From the NCBI RefSeq assembly GCF_001665295.1, contig NZ_LZSE01000067.1, positions 1 to 64,000 on the forward strand: a DNA stretch of 64,000 bases. Direction: 5' to 3'. The notes under the pieces are model-generated. The model was not told where the DNA came from. It ran no database searches and worked only from the letters and a program-made list of their open reading frames with translations. Each line of letters opens with the position of its first letter. The first letter of the stretch is position 1. Positions 25,101 to 36,499 of the stretch are shown here, in pieces. The position numbers and the translations under genes are program-made. Source of the stretch: Mycobacterium sp. 1554424.7. GTDB taxonomy: Bacteria; Actinomycetota; Actinomycetes; Mycobacteriales; Mycobacteriaceae.

Positions 25101-25898
25101 ATGAGGCACTATTCGGACTCCCAATTGATTGATGCTGTCCAGGCTTCTCGCTCCTGGCGCGGCGTCCTTCGAGCGCTGGGCCTCGCTGCCACGTCCGCAG
25201 CCGCGATGCGCTCCGTACGCGCGCACGCCGACCGACTGCGACTCGATTACAGCCACTTCACTGGCCAGCGACGCTGGACGGACCAACAGTTGGCCGCTGC
25301 CATCGCATCTGCCACGAGTTGGGCTCAGGTTTCGGAAAAGCTGGGGCTGGCCGGCGGATCGAGTACGACGACGATACGCGGGCACGCGGTACGGCTCGGC
25401 CTCGATACCTTGCATTTGACCCCGCCGCGAAAGCCGCAGACACCAATTGACCTGATGAGTCCGCAACGCGTCAATCTGCCGAGGGCCGGCTCGCTGATGG
25501 CTGCGGCATGGTTCGAGCTATGTGGCCATTCAGTCTCCTGGCCACTTGAGCCGTGCCGCTATGACCTCGTGGTTTGGACGGGCGCCGCAGCCCTACGCAT
25601 CCAAGTCAAGACGACCACGGTGAAACAAGGGCGCGCGTGGACCGCATGGATCTCCAACACAGGCAAGGAACGGGCGACATATGGGCCGGACGAGATCGAC
25701 TATTTCTTCGTCATCGACGGCGACTTCGGGTACTACCTGATCCCTATAGCGGCCGTCGGCGGCCTGACCGCGATCACGCTCACGGCATATTCCGAATATC
25801 GGCTGCCTGCGGTTCCACCGATCGACGGCCTACCCGATTCCACCCGCGCTGACGCTAGCGCCGCTTGGCTCCCCGCTTCTCCCGCACCCGCACATTGA
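25101..25898 (+). CDS. PD-(D/E)XK nuclease-like protein with two N-terminal DNA-binding repeats
   Basis: A 265-residue protein from ATG 25101. Residues 8-53 and 63-106 are tandem repeats of one helical unit ('[13 protein letters not shown]' with 'RLRLDYSHF'; '[13 protein letters not shown]' with 'RLGLDTLHL'), the type of helix-turn-helix found beside homing and phage endonucleases. The C-terminal half has a PD-(D/E)XK core: Glu139 in 'AAWFELCGH', Asp155 in 'YDLVVW' and 'RIQVKTTT' (Gln168-x-Lys170). Similar domains are known from group I intron-associated and phage nucleases. It sits directly after tRNA-Pro, and its end overlaps the der gene by 44 nt, consistent with a mobile insertion. Target unknown. 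Confidence 0.72.
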   Translation: MRHYSDSQLIDAVQASRSWRGVLRALGLAATSAAAMRSVRAHADRLRLDYSHFTGQRRWTDQQLAAAIASATSWAQVSEKLGLAGGSSTTTIRGHAVRLGLDTLHLTPPRKPQTPIDLMSPQRVNLPRAGSLMAAAWFELCGHSVSWPLEPCRYDLVVWTGAAALRIQVKTTTVKQGRAWTAWISNTGKERATYGPDEIDYFFVIDGDFGYYLIPIAAVGGLTAITLTAYSEYRLPAVPPIDGLPDSTRADASAAWLPASPAPAH

Positions 25899-27255
25899 TC
25901 CGGATCGGCGAACCCTCGAACCCGAACGTCTCGCGCAGCCGCCGTTCCAGGAAGCGCCGGTAACCGGCCTCCAGAAAGCCGGTGGTGAACAGCACGAAGG
26001 TCGGTGGGCGGGCGGTGGCCTGGGTGGCGAACAGGATGCGCGGCTGCTTGCCGCCGCGCACCGGGGGCGGCGTGGCTGCGACGACCTCCTTGATCCAGGT
26101 GTTCAGCTGGCCGGTGGAGATCCGCTTGTCCCACGATTCCAGCGCGGTTTCCATGGCCGGCACCAGCTTCTGCACCGCGCGGCCGGTCTTGGCGGAGATG
26201 TTGACCCGTTGCGCCCAGCGCAGCTGCGCCAGCTCACGGTCGATCTCGCGCTCCAACAGATCGCGGCGGTCCTCGTCGACCAGGTCCCACTTGTTGAACG
26301 CCAACACCAGCGCGCGGCCCGCCTCGATCACCATCGAGAGCACCCGCTGATCCTGCTCGGTCAGCGTCTCGGCGGCGTCGATCAGGACGACCACCACCTC
26401 GGCCGCGTCGATGGCCGAGTGGGTGCGCACCGAGGCGTAGAACTCGTGCCCGCTGGCCTGGCCGACCTTGCGCCGCAGCCCGGCCGTGTCGACGAACCGC
26501 CACACCTTGCCGCCCAATTCGATGAGCGAGTCCACCGGGTCCACCGTCGTGCCGGCGACGTCGTGCACCACCGAACGCTGATCTCCCGCAAGCTTGTTCA
26601 GCAGCGAGCTCTTGCCCACGTTGGGCTTGCCGACCAACGCAACGCGTCGGGGACCGCCAGCCGCCGGCGCCGCCTCGGACACCTCGGGCAGCTTGGCCAG
26701 CACCTCGTCGAGCAGATCGGCGACGCCGCGGCCGTGCATCGCGCTGATCGCGTGCGGCTCCCCGAGGCCCAGCGACCACAACGCGGCGGCGTCGGCCTCG
26801 CCCTTCTCGCTGTCAACCTTGTTGGCGGCCAAGAAGACCGGCTTGCCCGAGCGCAGCAGGATGCGGGCGGCGGCCTCGTCGGCCGCGGTGGCGCCGACGG
26901 TGGCGTCGACCACCAGGATCACCGCGTCGGCGGTGCGCATGGCCACCGATGCCTGCTCGGCCACCAGCTGCTGCAGGCCCTTGGCGTCGGGCTCCCATCC
27001 CCCGGTGTCCTGCACGACGAACCGGCGCCCGGTCCACAGCGCGTCGTAGGACACCCGGTCGCGCGTGACGCCGGGGACGTCCTGCACCACCGCCTCGCGT
27101 CGGCCCAGGATCCGGTTGACCAGGGTCGACTTGCCGACGTTGGGCCGGCCCACCACGGCGACGACGGGCGCGGGGCCGGCCTCCTCGATATCCGAAAGCC
27201 CGGAATCGGTGAGCTCCCAATCGCTTTCGTCGGACCACGTGCCGTCGGACGTCAT
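25855..27255 (-). CDS. der: Ribosome biogenesis GTPase Der (EngA)
   Basis: A 466-residue double GTPase needed for 50S subunit maturation. Domain G1 has '[14 protein letters not shown]', '[10 protein letters not shown]' and 'NKVD'; domain G2 has '[14 protein letters not shown]', '[10 protein letters not shown]' and 'NKWD'. A C-terminal KH-like domain ends '[19 protein letters not shown]'. An acidic, Trp-rich extension of about 30 residues precedes G1, as in other mycobacteria. The ATG at 27255 overlaps the cmk stop (ATGA), so it is the last gene of the segregation/rRNA operon. Confidence 0.96.
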   Translation of the reverse strand: MTSDGTWSDESDWELTDSGLSDIEEAGPAPVVAVVGRPNVGKSTLVNRILGRREAVVQDVPGVTRDRVSYDALWTGRRFVVQDTGGWEPDAKGLQQLVAEQASVAMRTADAVILVVDATVGATAADEAAARILLRSGKPVFLAANKVDSEKGEADAAALWSLGLGEPHAISAMHGRGVADLLDEVLAKLPEVSEAAPAAGGPRRVALVGKPNVGKSSLLNKLAGDQRSVVHDVAGTTVDPVDSLIELGGKVWRFVDTAGLRRKVGQASGHEFYASVRTHSAIDAAEVVVVLIDAAETLTEQDQRVLSMVIEAGRALVLAFNKWDLVDEDRRDLLEREIDRELAQLRWAQRVNISAKTGRAVQKLVPAMETALESWDKRISTGQLNTWIKEVVAATPPPVRGGKQPRILFATQATARPPTFVLFTTGFLEAGYRRFLERRLRETFGFEGSPIRINVRVREKRGAKRR

Positions 27256-27923
27256 CGCACCGCCCCGCTCTTCTGCCGCACCAGCTCGAGCAGGTGGGCG
27301 ATCACCTGCGCCTCGGTCATGTCGCTGGTGTCGACGACCACCGCGTCGGCGGCCGCGCGCAGCGGTGACACCGCCCGGGTGGAGTCGAGGTGGTCGCGGC
27401 GGCGCACGTCGGCCAGCACGCCCTCGTAATCGTCCGCCAGCCCCGACGCGACGTTCTGGTCGTTGCGGCGCGCGGCCCGCGTTTCGGCCGAGGCGGTCAG
27501 GAAAATCTTCACGGGAGCGTCGGGCAGGACAACGGTTCCGATGTCGCGCCCCTCTACGACGACGCTGCCGGGCCCCTCGGCCAAGGCGCGCTGCAGCTCC
27601 ACCAGCCGGGCCCGCACGGACGGGACCGCCGAGACCGCCGACACCGCGCGGGTCACCTCGTCGCCGCGGATCTCTACCGAAACATCTTGTCCGGCAAGGA
27701 AGTAGTGCTCATCGTCCACCGACAGCGGCACCGTCGAGGCAAGGGCCGCCACGGCCTCGGCGTCACCCGGGTCGACCCCGGCGCGCAGGACCGCCAGCGT
27801 CACGATCCGGTACATCGCCCCGGTGTCCAGGTAGCGGGCGCCCAGCTCGCGGGCCAAACCCTTTGACACCGAGGACTTTCCGGTCCCGGCGGGTCCGTCG
27901 AGGGCCACGACAAAAGCACTCAT
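27252..27923 (-). CDS. cmk: Cytidylate kinase
   Basis: A 223-residue kinase phosphorylating CMP/dCMP with ATP. P-loop '[20 protein letters not shown]' (about residues 6-25); '[17 protein letters not shown]' is the CMP-binding segment; '[19 protein letters not shown]' and '[13 protein letters not shown]' complete the family pattern. The ATG at 27923 overlaps the rluB stop by 4 nt and its own stop overlaps der. Length and motifs match the bacterial family. Confidence 0.95.
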   Translation of the reverse strand: MSAFVVALDGPAGTGKSSVSKGLARELGARYLDTGAMYRIVTLAVLRAGVDPGDAEAVAALASTVPLSVDDEHYFLAGQDVSVEIRGDEVTRAVSAVSAVPSVRARLVELQRALAEGPGSVVVEGRDIGTVVLPDAPVKIFLTASAETRAARRNDQNVASGLADDYEGVLADVRRRDHLDSTRAVSPLRAAADAVVVDTSDMTEAQVIAHLLELVRQKSGAVR

Positions 27924-28663
27924 AACCCGACCGCCTTGTAGAGCGCACCAACCTCGTCGCGCCGCAACGCCCGGATGCTGCCCGGGCGCTGCTCGCCCAG
28001 CGACACCGCGCCGATGTCGGTGCGCACCAGCGCCTCCACCGGGAAGCCGACCGCGCCGAGCAGCCGGCGCACGATGCGGTTGCGCCCCTCGTGCAATGTC
28101 AAGCGCACCAACGTCTTCCCGGGGATGGCGTCGACCACGGCGAAGTCGTCGACGCGCGCGACCCCGTCGTCCAGTTCGATCCCGGCGCGCAGCTTCTTGC
28201 CCAGCCCGCGCGGCACCGTCCCCGCCACCGTCGCCAGGTAGGTCTTGGGCACCTCGTGGGAGGGATGCATCAACCGATGCGCCAGCTCGCCGTCGTTGGT
28301 CAGCAGGATCAGCCCCTCGGTGTCGGCGTCCAGCCGGCCGACGTGAAAGAGGTTCTTGTTGCCCCGCACCCGGCGCTGGATCAGGTCACCGATGCACGGC
28401 CGGCCGCGCTCGTCGGACATGGTCGAGTGCATGCCACGCGGCTTGTTCAGCGCCAGGTACACCATCGAGTCGTCGACGACGATCCGGGCCCCGTCGACGC
28501 GGATCACCGAGGCGTCCGGGTCGACCCGCGTCCCGAGCTCGGTCACCACCTGCCCGTCCACCTCGACGCGGCCGTCGATGATCAGCTTCTCGGCCGCCCG
28601 CCGCGAGGCAATTCCGGCCTGGGACAAGACTTTTTGCAGCCGGACCCCTTCAGTTTCGGCCAT
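27920..28663 (-). CDS. rluB: Pseudouridine synthase, RluB/RsuA family
   Basis: A 247-residue enzyme converting uridine to pseudouridine in rRNA, probably 23S. An N-terminal S4 RNA-binding domain ('[20 protein letters not shown]') is followed by the catalytic domain with Asp in '[18 protein letters not shown]' and the C-terminal '[20 protein letters not shown]'. ATG 28663 shares one base with the scpB stop (TGATG). It corresponds to M. tuberculosis Rv1711. The exact uridine is inferred, not visible. Confidence 0.93.
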   Translation of the reverse strand: MAETEGVRLQKVLSQAGIASRRAAEKLIIDGRVEVDGQVVTELGTRVDPDASVIRVDGARIVVDDSMVYLALNKPRGMHSTMSDERGRPCIGDLIQRRVRGNKNLFHVGRLDADTEGLILLTNDGELAHRLMHPSHEVPKTYLATVAGTVPRGLGKKLRAGIELDDGVARVDDFAVVDAIPGKTLVRLTLHEGRNRIVRRLLGAVGFPVEALVRTDIGAVSLGEQRPGSIRALRRDEVGALYKAVGL

Positions 28664-29361
28664 CAATCCTTGTCCACATCGAAGGACAGCGACTGCTCTG
28701 AGGCCGAACCGCCCGCGAGCTTGATGAAACGCGGCTCGCTGTCCAGGGATTCGCTGAGGTCCTCGATCGTGTCGACATCGGGCAGCAGCGGCGCGATGTC
28801 GGGAAGGTCGGCGAGCGACGTCAACCCCAGGCGCTCCAGGAACAGCTCGGTGGTGGCGAACGTCGTCGCGCCGGTGTCGTCGTCGACGCCGGCCTCGGTG
28901 ATCAGGCCGCGGGCCAATAGGGTGCGCATGACGGCGTCGACGTTGACGCCGCGCACCGCGCTGACCCGCGCGCGGGTCACGGGCTGGCGGTAGGCGACCA
29001 CGGCCAGCGTCTCCAGCGCGGCCCGGGTGAGCTTGGATCGCGCGCCGTCCAACAGCAGCTTCTCCACGTAGGGCGCATAGCGGGCCCGGGTGTACATCCG
29101 CCAGCCCTCGCCGTTCTGCCGCAGATCGATGCCGCTGTCGCGCTCGGCGAGTTCCTCGGACATCTGCTGCAGCTTGGCCGCGATCCGGTAGACGGGCTGC
29201 CCGGTGGCCGCGCCCAGCGCCTCGACGGTGACCGGGGTGTCCACCACCAGCAACAGCGCTTCCAGCACGGAGCAGAGTTCGTCGGCGTCCATCGGCGCCG
29301 CCTCGGCGATCTCGATCCCCAGATCGATTTCGGGCAGCCCTTCGGGCAACTCTTCAGTCAT
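28663..29361 (-). CDS. scpB: Segregation and condensation protein B
   Basis: A 232-residue kleisin-associated winged-helix protein that forms a complex with ScpA and SMC to compact and segregate chromosomes. Motifs: 'LCSVLEALLLVVDTPVTVEA' at the first winged helix, 'ALETLAVVAYRQPVTRARVS' and 'GVNVDAVMRTLLARGLITEA'. The N-terminus is acidic and the C-terminal tail low in complexity. The ATG at 29361 is preceded by GAGGAGGAGCGGCGCGA, supplied by a MIRU-type repeat that separates it from scpA. Confidence 0.95.
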   Translation of the reverse strand: MTEELPEGLPEIDLGIEIAEAAPMDADELCSVLEALLLVVDTPVTVEALGAATGQPVYRIAAKLQQMSEELAERDSGIDLRQNGEGWRMYTRARYAPYVEKLLLDGARSKLTRAALETLAVVAYRQPVTRARVSAVRGVNVDAVMRTLLARGLITEAGVDDDTGATTFATTELFLERLGLTSLADLPDIAPLLPDVDTIEDLSESLDSEPRFIKLAGGSASEQSLSFDVDKD

Positions 29362-29417
29362 TCGCGCCGCTCCTCCTCATCGCTGCGCTCTGCATCGTCG
29401 TCGGCGCGAGTCATTCG
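29356..29417 (-). repeat. MIRU-type intergenic repeat between scpA and scpB
   Basis: The sequence between the scpA stop and scpB start reads, on the minus strand, CGCGCCGACGACGATGCAGA followed by GCGCAGCGATGAGGAGGAGC and GGCGCG. This is the known core of mycobacterial interspersed repetitive units. It is flanked by a 9-bp direct repeat, AGTCATTCG on the plus strand, at 29356-29364 and 29409-29417, so the repeat unit is 53 bp. The direct repeat contains the ATGA that would otherwise join the genes by overlap. MIRUs are known to sit at such ATGA junctions and to restore a ribosome site. Confidence 0.85.
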
Positions 29418-30211
29418 TCACGCACTTCTGCCGGCCGTTCCCCGGTCCACGAAATTTGGAGCACGCCAAGCGGCTCTGACTGGTCGAATGCTACCGTCCG
29501 CGTCCGATACAGCTCGAGCAACGCAAGGAAGCGCCCGACGACCTCGATCGGCGCCTCGCAGTCGGCGACCAGCTCCGAAAACGTCGCCCAGTGGCCGCTG
29601 CCCCGGGCCTCGAGGATCTCCAGCAACTTCTTGGCCTGCTCGGGAACCGAGACCTGCAGCTCGTGCAGGTGTCCGATCGACACCGTCGGCACGGGCCGCG
29701 GGGTGAACGCGACCGCGGCGATCTGGGCGAACCGTTCGGCGTCGACGCCGAGCATCACCTCCGGGAGCAGTTCGGTGAACCGGTCCTCCAGCGACACCGC
29801 GCGCGGATAGCTGCGCAGCGCGGCGGCCTCCAGCTCGGCGAACATCTCCGCGACGTGCTTGAACGCCCGGTACTGCAGCAACCGGGCGAACAGCAGGTCA
29901 CGCACCTCCAGCAGCGCCAGGTCCTCTTCGTCGTCGATCTGCCCGGCCGGCAGCAAGCGCGCGGCCTTGAGGTCGAGCAGAGTCGCGGCGATCACCAGAA
30001 ACGCGGTGGTCTCCTCCAGCCCCAGCTGGGAACCGATCTGCTTGGTGTAGGCGATGAAGTCGTCGGTGACCTGGTGCAGCGCCACCTCGGTGACGTCGAG
30101 GCGATGGGCGAAGATCAGCTGCAGCAGAAGATCGAACGGCCCCTCGAAGTTCGTGAGGCGGACCTGAAAGCCGGTCTGGGGTGGCGCCTCACCGTTGGCG
30201 GTTGAGTTCAC
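29411..30211 (-). CDS. scpA: Segregation and condensation protein A
   Basis: A 266-residue kleisin bridging SMC heads. The N-terminal motif 'FQVRLTNFEGPFDLLLQLI' is diagnostic; 'TTAFLVIAATLLDLKAARLL' and 'EEDLALLEVRDLLFARLLQY' form the SMC-neck helices, and the C-terminal winged helix is 'FSELVADCEAPIEVVGRFLA'. The start GTG 30211 overlaps the stop of the ParA-like gene (GTGA). An insertion of a MIRU separates it from its partner scpB. Confidence 0.95.
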   Translation of the reverse strand: MNSTANGEAPPQTGFQVRLTNFEGPFDLLLQLIFAHRLDVTEVALHQVTDDFIAYTKQIGSQLGLEETTAFLVIAATLLDLKAARLLPAGQIDDEEDLALLEVRDLLFARLLQYRAFKHVAEMFAELEAAALRSYPRAVSLEDRFTELLPEVMLGVDAERFAQIAAVAFTPRPVPTVSIGHLHELQVSVPEQAKKLLEILEARGSGHWATFSELVADCEAPIEVVGRFLALLELYRTRTVAFDQSEPLGVLQISWTGERPAEVRDE

Positions 30212-31071
30212 GCGCCGAATCGGTGGATGAATTCGCGGGCCAGCGCGCGGTAGGCGATGGCGCCGGTCGATCGCGGCGCCCAGGTGGTGATCGGCTCGCC
30301 CGCCACGCTAGTCTCCGGGAACCTGACAGTCCGGGTGATCACGGTGTCGAACACCAGGTCGCCGAAGCGCTCCACGACGCGGGCCATCACCTCGCGTGAG
30401 TTGACGGTGCGCGGGTCGTAGCGGGTCAGCAGGATGCCGCTGATCTCCAGCTTCGGGTTGAGCCGGTCGCGCACCTTGTCGACGGTGTCGGTGAGCAGCG
30501 CCAGGCCGCGCAGCGAAAAGTACTCGCACTCGGTGGGGATGACGACGCCGTCGGAGCAGGCCAGCCCGTTGACGGTGAGCAGGCCCAGCGACGGCTGGCA
30601 GTCGATCAGCACGTAGTCGTAGCGGTCCAGCACCGGATACAGCGCGCGGCCCAGGGTCTGCTCGCGGCCCACCTCGTTGACGAGCTGAATCTCGGCGGCC
30701 GACAGGTCGATGTTGCTGGGGACCAGGTCCATGTGGTTGACCCGGGTTTTGAGCAGCACGTCGTCGATCGACACCCGCGGTTCCACGAGCACGTTGTGGA
30801 TCGTCTTCTCCAGCTCGTAGTGCGGCACACCCAGGCCCGCGGACAGGGCGCCCTGCGGGTCCATGTCCACCAGCAGCACCCGGCGGCCGTACTCGGCGAG
30901 CGCGGCGCCCAGATTGATGGTCGACGTGGTCTTCCCGACGCCGCCCTTCTGGTTGCACATCGCGACGACCTTCGCCGGGCCGTGCGAGGTGCGCGGCGCC
31001 GGCTCGGGGATCGCCCGCGGCGGGCGTCCCGTCAAGCCGATCTCGACGCCGTTTTCCGGGTGCTCGGTCAT
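30208..31071 (-). CDS. ParA/Soj-type ATPase (Rv1708-like)
   Basis: A 287-residue deviant-Walker ATPase. 'AMCNQKGGVGKTTSTINLG' is the ParA P-loop; 'VLLVDMDPQGALSAGLGV', 'DYVLIDCQPSLGLLTVNGL' and 'PTECEYFSLRGLALLTDTV' follow. It is the first gene of the scpAB-rluB-cmk-der operon. It is distinct from the origin-linked parAB because no parB is adjacent; the fixed link to scpA suggests a role with SMC or the nucleoid. ATG 31071 gives 'MTEHPENGVEIG'; a start at 31128 would add 19 residues and cannot be excluded. Confidence 0.9.
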   Translation of the reverse strand: MTEHPENGVEIGLTGRPPRAIPEPAPRTSHGPAKVVAMCNQKGGVGKTTSTINLGAALAEYGRRVLLVDMDPQGALSAGLGVPHYELEKTIHNVLVEPRVSIDDVLLKTRVNHMDLVPSNIDLSAAEIQLVNEVGREQTLGRALYPVLDRYDYVLIDCQPSLGLLTVNGLACSDGVVIPTECEYFSLRGLALLTDTVDKVRDRLNPKLEISGILLTRYDPRTVNSREVMARVVERFGDLVFDTVITRTVRFPETSVAGEPITTWAPRSTGAIAYRALAREFIHRFGA

Positions 31072-31269
31072 CACGCCCGGCGTGTTCGGGAGGTGAACAT
31101 CGCTCGAAAGTCTAACGGCTTCGCGCATTTAAACCGGGCGCCGCGCTGGCGAGTCACCAGCCAATATGGACGAAAATCGCTGGTCGAGCGCTCACCCGTC
31201 AGGGGAGTTAACTTCAGTCACACCAGCAACATTCGGGAGGTCATCGGCGAGTCGCTATCGTGGGTTGTC

Positions 31270-32034
31270 ATGGACCTCAAGCGACGACTGCCCATCCTGC
31301 GCTGGTCGGTATTGCGGATGGCCGCCGGCGTGCGCAACATCACCACGACGGGCCAGATCGGTGACGGCCGCGAGGCCGCCGCCGCCGAATACGTGCTGCG
31401 GAACGCCCGCGCCGACGACATCGACGACGCGCTGGCCGCCCTGGACAAGTTCGCCTACGAGAAGTCGATGCTGATGAGCATCGGCGACGAGAAGGGGCTC
31501 CTGCTCGACGCGGCGGTGCGCCGTGCCGATCCCGCGCTGGCGCTCGAGCTGGGCACCTACTGCGGCTACGGCGCGCTGCGGATCGCCCGCGCCGCGCCTG
31601 AGGCCAAGGTGTATTCCGTCGAGCTCGCCGAGGCCAACGCCGCCATCGCCCGCCGGATCTGGGAGCACGCCGGCGTGGCCGACCGGGTCACCTGCGTCGT
31701 CGGCACCATCGGCGACGACGGGCGCACGCTGGACGCGCTGGCGGCTGAGCATGGATTCGCCTCGGGCGCTTTGGATTTCGTGTTTCTCGATCACGACAAG
31801 AACGCCTACCTGGGCGACCTGATGAGCATCGTCGATCGGGGCTGGCTGCATCCGGGCGCGATCGTGGTCGCCGACAACGTGAGGATCCCCGGCGCGCCGA
31901 AGTACCGCGAATACATGCGCCAGCAGCAGGGCAAGATGTGGAACACCGCCGAGCACAAGACGCACGTCGAGTACCAGTCGATGGTGTCCGACCTGGTGCT
32001 GGAGTCCGAATACCTCGGCCCAGCGTCGACTTGA
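31270..32034 (+). CDS. SAM-dependent O-methyltransferase (Rv1703c-like)
   Basis: A 254-residue enzyme of the catechol/caffeoyl-CoA O-methyltransferase fold. SAM-binding motif I 'ALELGTYCGYGALRIARAAP', then 'YSVELAEANAAIARRIW', and metal-binding Asp residues in 'FVFLDHDKNAYLGDL' and 'IVVADNVRIPGAPKY'. The conserved set suggests a Mg2+-dependent methylation of a diphenol. ATG 31270 is chosen; no strong ribosome site is visible. It is transcribed against both flanking operons. M. tuberculosis carries a homologue in the same interval. Confidence 0.88.
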   Translation: MDLKRRLPILRWSVLRMAAGVRNITTTGQIGDGREAAAAEYVLRNARADDIDDALAALDKFAYEKSMLMSIGDEKGLLLDAAVRRADPALALELGTYCGYGALRIARAAPEAKVYSVELAEANAAIARRIWEHAGVADRVTCVVGTIGDDGRTLDALAAEHGFASGALDFVFLDHDKNAYLGDLMSIVDRGWLHPGAIVVADNVRIPGAPKYREYMRQQQGKMWNTAEHKTHVEYQSMVSDLVLESEYLGPAST

Positions 32035-32088
32035 TGTCGAGATTTCGGCCGAATTGATGCAACAAGTCGACGCTCGGCGATGAGGGGG

Positions 32089-33023
32089 TTATTGCGCGCG
32101 CGGGTGCGCGCCGGCCCACACCTCGCGCAGCGAATGCACGGTGACCAGCGTGTAGATCTGCGTCGTCGTCACCGAGGCATGCCCCAATAGCTCCTGCACG
32201 ACGCGGACGTCGGCGCCGCCCTCCAGCAGATGAGTGGCGAAGGAATGCCGCAGCATGTGCGGCGACACTCCCGAGGTGATGCCGGCGCGCTCGGCGGCGT
32301 CCTGCAGCACCTGCCACGCGCTCTGCCGCGACAGCCGGCCGCCTCGGGCGTTGAGGAAGATGGCCGGCGTGCCGCGTCCCCGGCGCGCCAGGTCGGGCCG
32401 GCCGCGCACCAGGTAGGCGTCCAGCGCCTGCACCGCGGGGCGCCCGATCGGCACCAGCCGCTGCTTGCCGCCCTTGCCGCGCAGCAACACCGAGCGGGCC
32501 TCGGTGTCGATGTCGTCGACGTCCAGGCCGACGGCCTCGGAGATGCGAGATCCGGTGGAGTACAACAACTCCAGCAGCGCGCGGTTGCGCAGCGTCAGCG
32601 GGCCGTCGCTGGGGCCGTCACCGCCGGCGCCCTCCAGCAGCGCCAGCACCTGCTCGATGGTCAGGCTCTTGGGGAGCCGGCGGCCAGGCGTCGGCGGGCG
32701 CACGGCGCGGGCCACGTCCAGCTCGGCGAGGCCCTCGGCGGCGGCGAACCGGTGCAGGCCGCGCACCGCGATCAGCGCGCGCGCCGCCGAGACCGCCGAC
32801 AGCGCGCCCGCCCCGTTGTCCGGATCGCCGCGGCGCAGCGCCACCAGGAACTCGCTGACGTCGTCCTCACCCACCTTGGCCAGGTCGTGAATTCCTCGGT
32901 CGGACAGGTGTTTTGAATAGCGGCGCAGGTCGCGGCGATAGGAAGTCAGCGTGTTTTTCGCGACACCCCGCTCGATGGTCAGGTGGTCGAGATAGCCCTG
33001 CATCTGCGTGTCCAACGCCGCCG

Positions 33024-33027
<4 letters not shown>
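32089..33027 (-). CDS. xerD: Site-specific tyrosine recombinase XerD
   Basis: A 312-residue recombinase that, with XerC, resolves chromosome dimers at dif. The N-terminal SAM-like DNA-binding domain ('[20 protein letters not shown]') is followed by a catalytic domain with Arg in '[16 protein letters not shown]', Lys in '[14 protein letters not shown]', '[17 protein letters not shown]' (HxxR) and '[13 protein letters not shown]' (His and the nucleophilic Tyr). ATG 33027 overlaps the nudix gene stop (ATGA). It is the third gene of the pyrG-nudix-xerD unit. Confidence 0.95.
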
Positions 33028-35436
<2,409 letters not shown>

Positions 35437-35531
35437 TTAACTAGTTGGGCCTGCCGACCCACGGAAATCCACCCTAACATCCGGCACGCCGCCGCGCCGC
35501 GAACACGCCCGAGCGACGGGCCGCCGTGGCT

Positions 35532-36476
35532 TTACTGGGGGACGGTGATCGACGTGGCGCCGTGGCCGGTGCCGTACTGCCCGATGTGGCCGCCGTTGAT
35601 CAGATCGTGCAGGCCCAGGACCGACGTGATCCGCCCCGGCGCGGTGTCTATGTCGTCGACGGTGCTTATCGCCGACGTCATGCCGGCGTCGGCGCGGGCG
35701 ACGGCGACCGCCGCGCCCCCGGTCGCGGAGCCGTCGCGGCCCGCCAGCAGGGCGCCCGAGCCGTGCGGCGCCAACGCGGCCGAGAACCGGGCCACGCTGA
35801 CGCCCTGATTACCGGCGTCCTGGGGCAGCGCGCCGCCCGTGACGATCAGCGCGGCGTTGGCCGCGCCGAGGTGATCGGCGGGCTGATAGGTGATGAAGCC
35901 GGTGTCGCGCAGCGACGCCAGCACGGTGTCGCGCTGCGCGTCGTCGATCGGCGGGGTGGCCGGGTTGGCGTTGATCAGCAGGGCGATCCCGAGCAGGTCG
36001 CCGGCCTGCGAACCCTGGTCGACGAGCTTGGTGCTCAGCTGCTGGCCGGCTGGCAGGATCGACGAGTTCACCACCGTCCGCAGCTTCTCCGCGGAGTTGG
36101 CGTCGACGAACTCCTGGGTCAGCGACACGGTTCCGGCGACGGTCCCGCCGGCCTGGCCGACGAACTTCGCGATCGCGGCGACGTCGTCGTCGCGGGCGTC
36201 GGGGGTGCGGAACATCACCACCGTCTTGCCGCCGAGCGCGTCGTGCACCATTCGGCCGGCCAGCTGGTTGTCGAAATTGTTTGCCGCGGCCAGCTTTTCG
36301 TTCATAGCGTTCTTTTGGTCGTTGAGCCCGTTGATCTGGGTGTACAGGTCACGCTTCTCGTCGCGCAGGCTGGACAGCAGGGTGTCCGACAGGAACCCCG
36401 AGCCCAGCACCACGCCCACGGCCAGCGCCAGGAAGACCGCGGCCAGGGAGAGCGCGTGTTGGCGTAACGAGATCAT
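35532..36476 (-). CDS. mctB: Copper transport/envelope protein MctB (SteB-like)
   Basis: A 314-residue homologue of Rv1698. An N-terminal membrane anchor (about residues 5-27, 'LSLAAVFLALAVGVVLGSGF') is followed by a coiled coil ('LRDEKRDLYTQINGLNDQKN' region) and an extracytoplasmic alpha/beta domain. Reported roles are copper homeostasis in M. tuberculosis and, for the corynebacterial homologue SteB, control of cell-separation hydrolases together with SteA. The gene directly follows steA (24 nt), consistent with the SteAB pair. ATG 36476. Confidence 0.93.
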   Translation of the reverse strand: MISLRQHALSLAAVFLALAVGVVLGSGFLSDTLLSSLRDEKRDLYTQINGLNDQKNAMNEKLAAANNFDNQLAGRMVHDALGGKTVVMFRTPDARDDDVAAIAKFVGQAGGTVAGTVSLTQEFVDANSAEKLRTVVNSSILPAGQQLSTKLVDQGSQAGDLLGIALLINANPATPPIDDAQRDTVLASLRDTGFITYQPADHLGAANAALIVTGGALPQDAGNQGVSVARFSAALAPHGSGALLAGRDGSATGGAAVAVARADAGMTSAISTVDDIDTAPGRITSVLGLHDLINGGHIGQYGTGHGATSITVPQ

Positions 36477-36499
36477 TCAACGCACCGTTCGTCGAAAAG

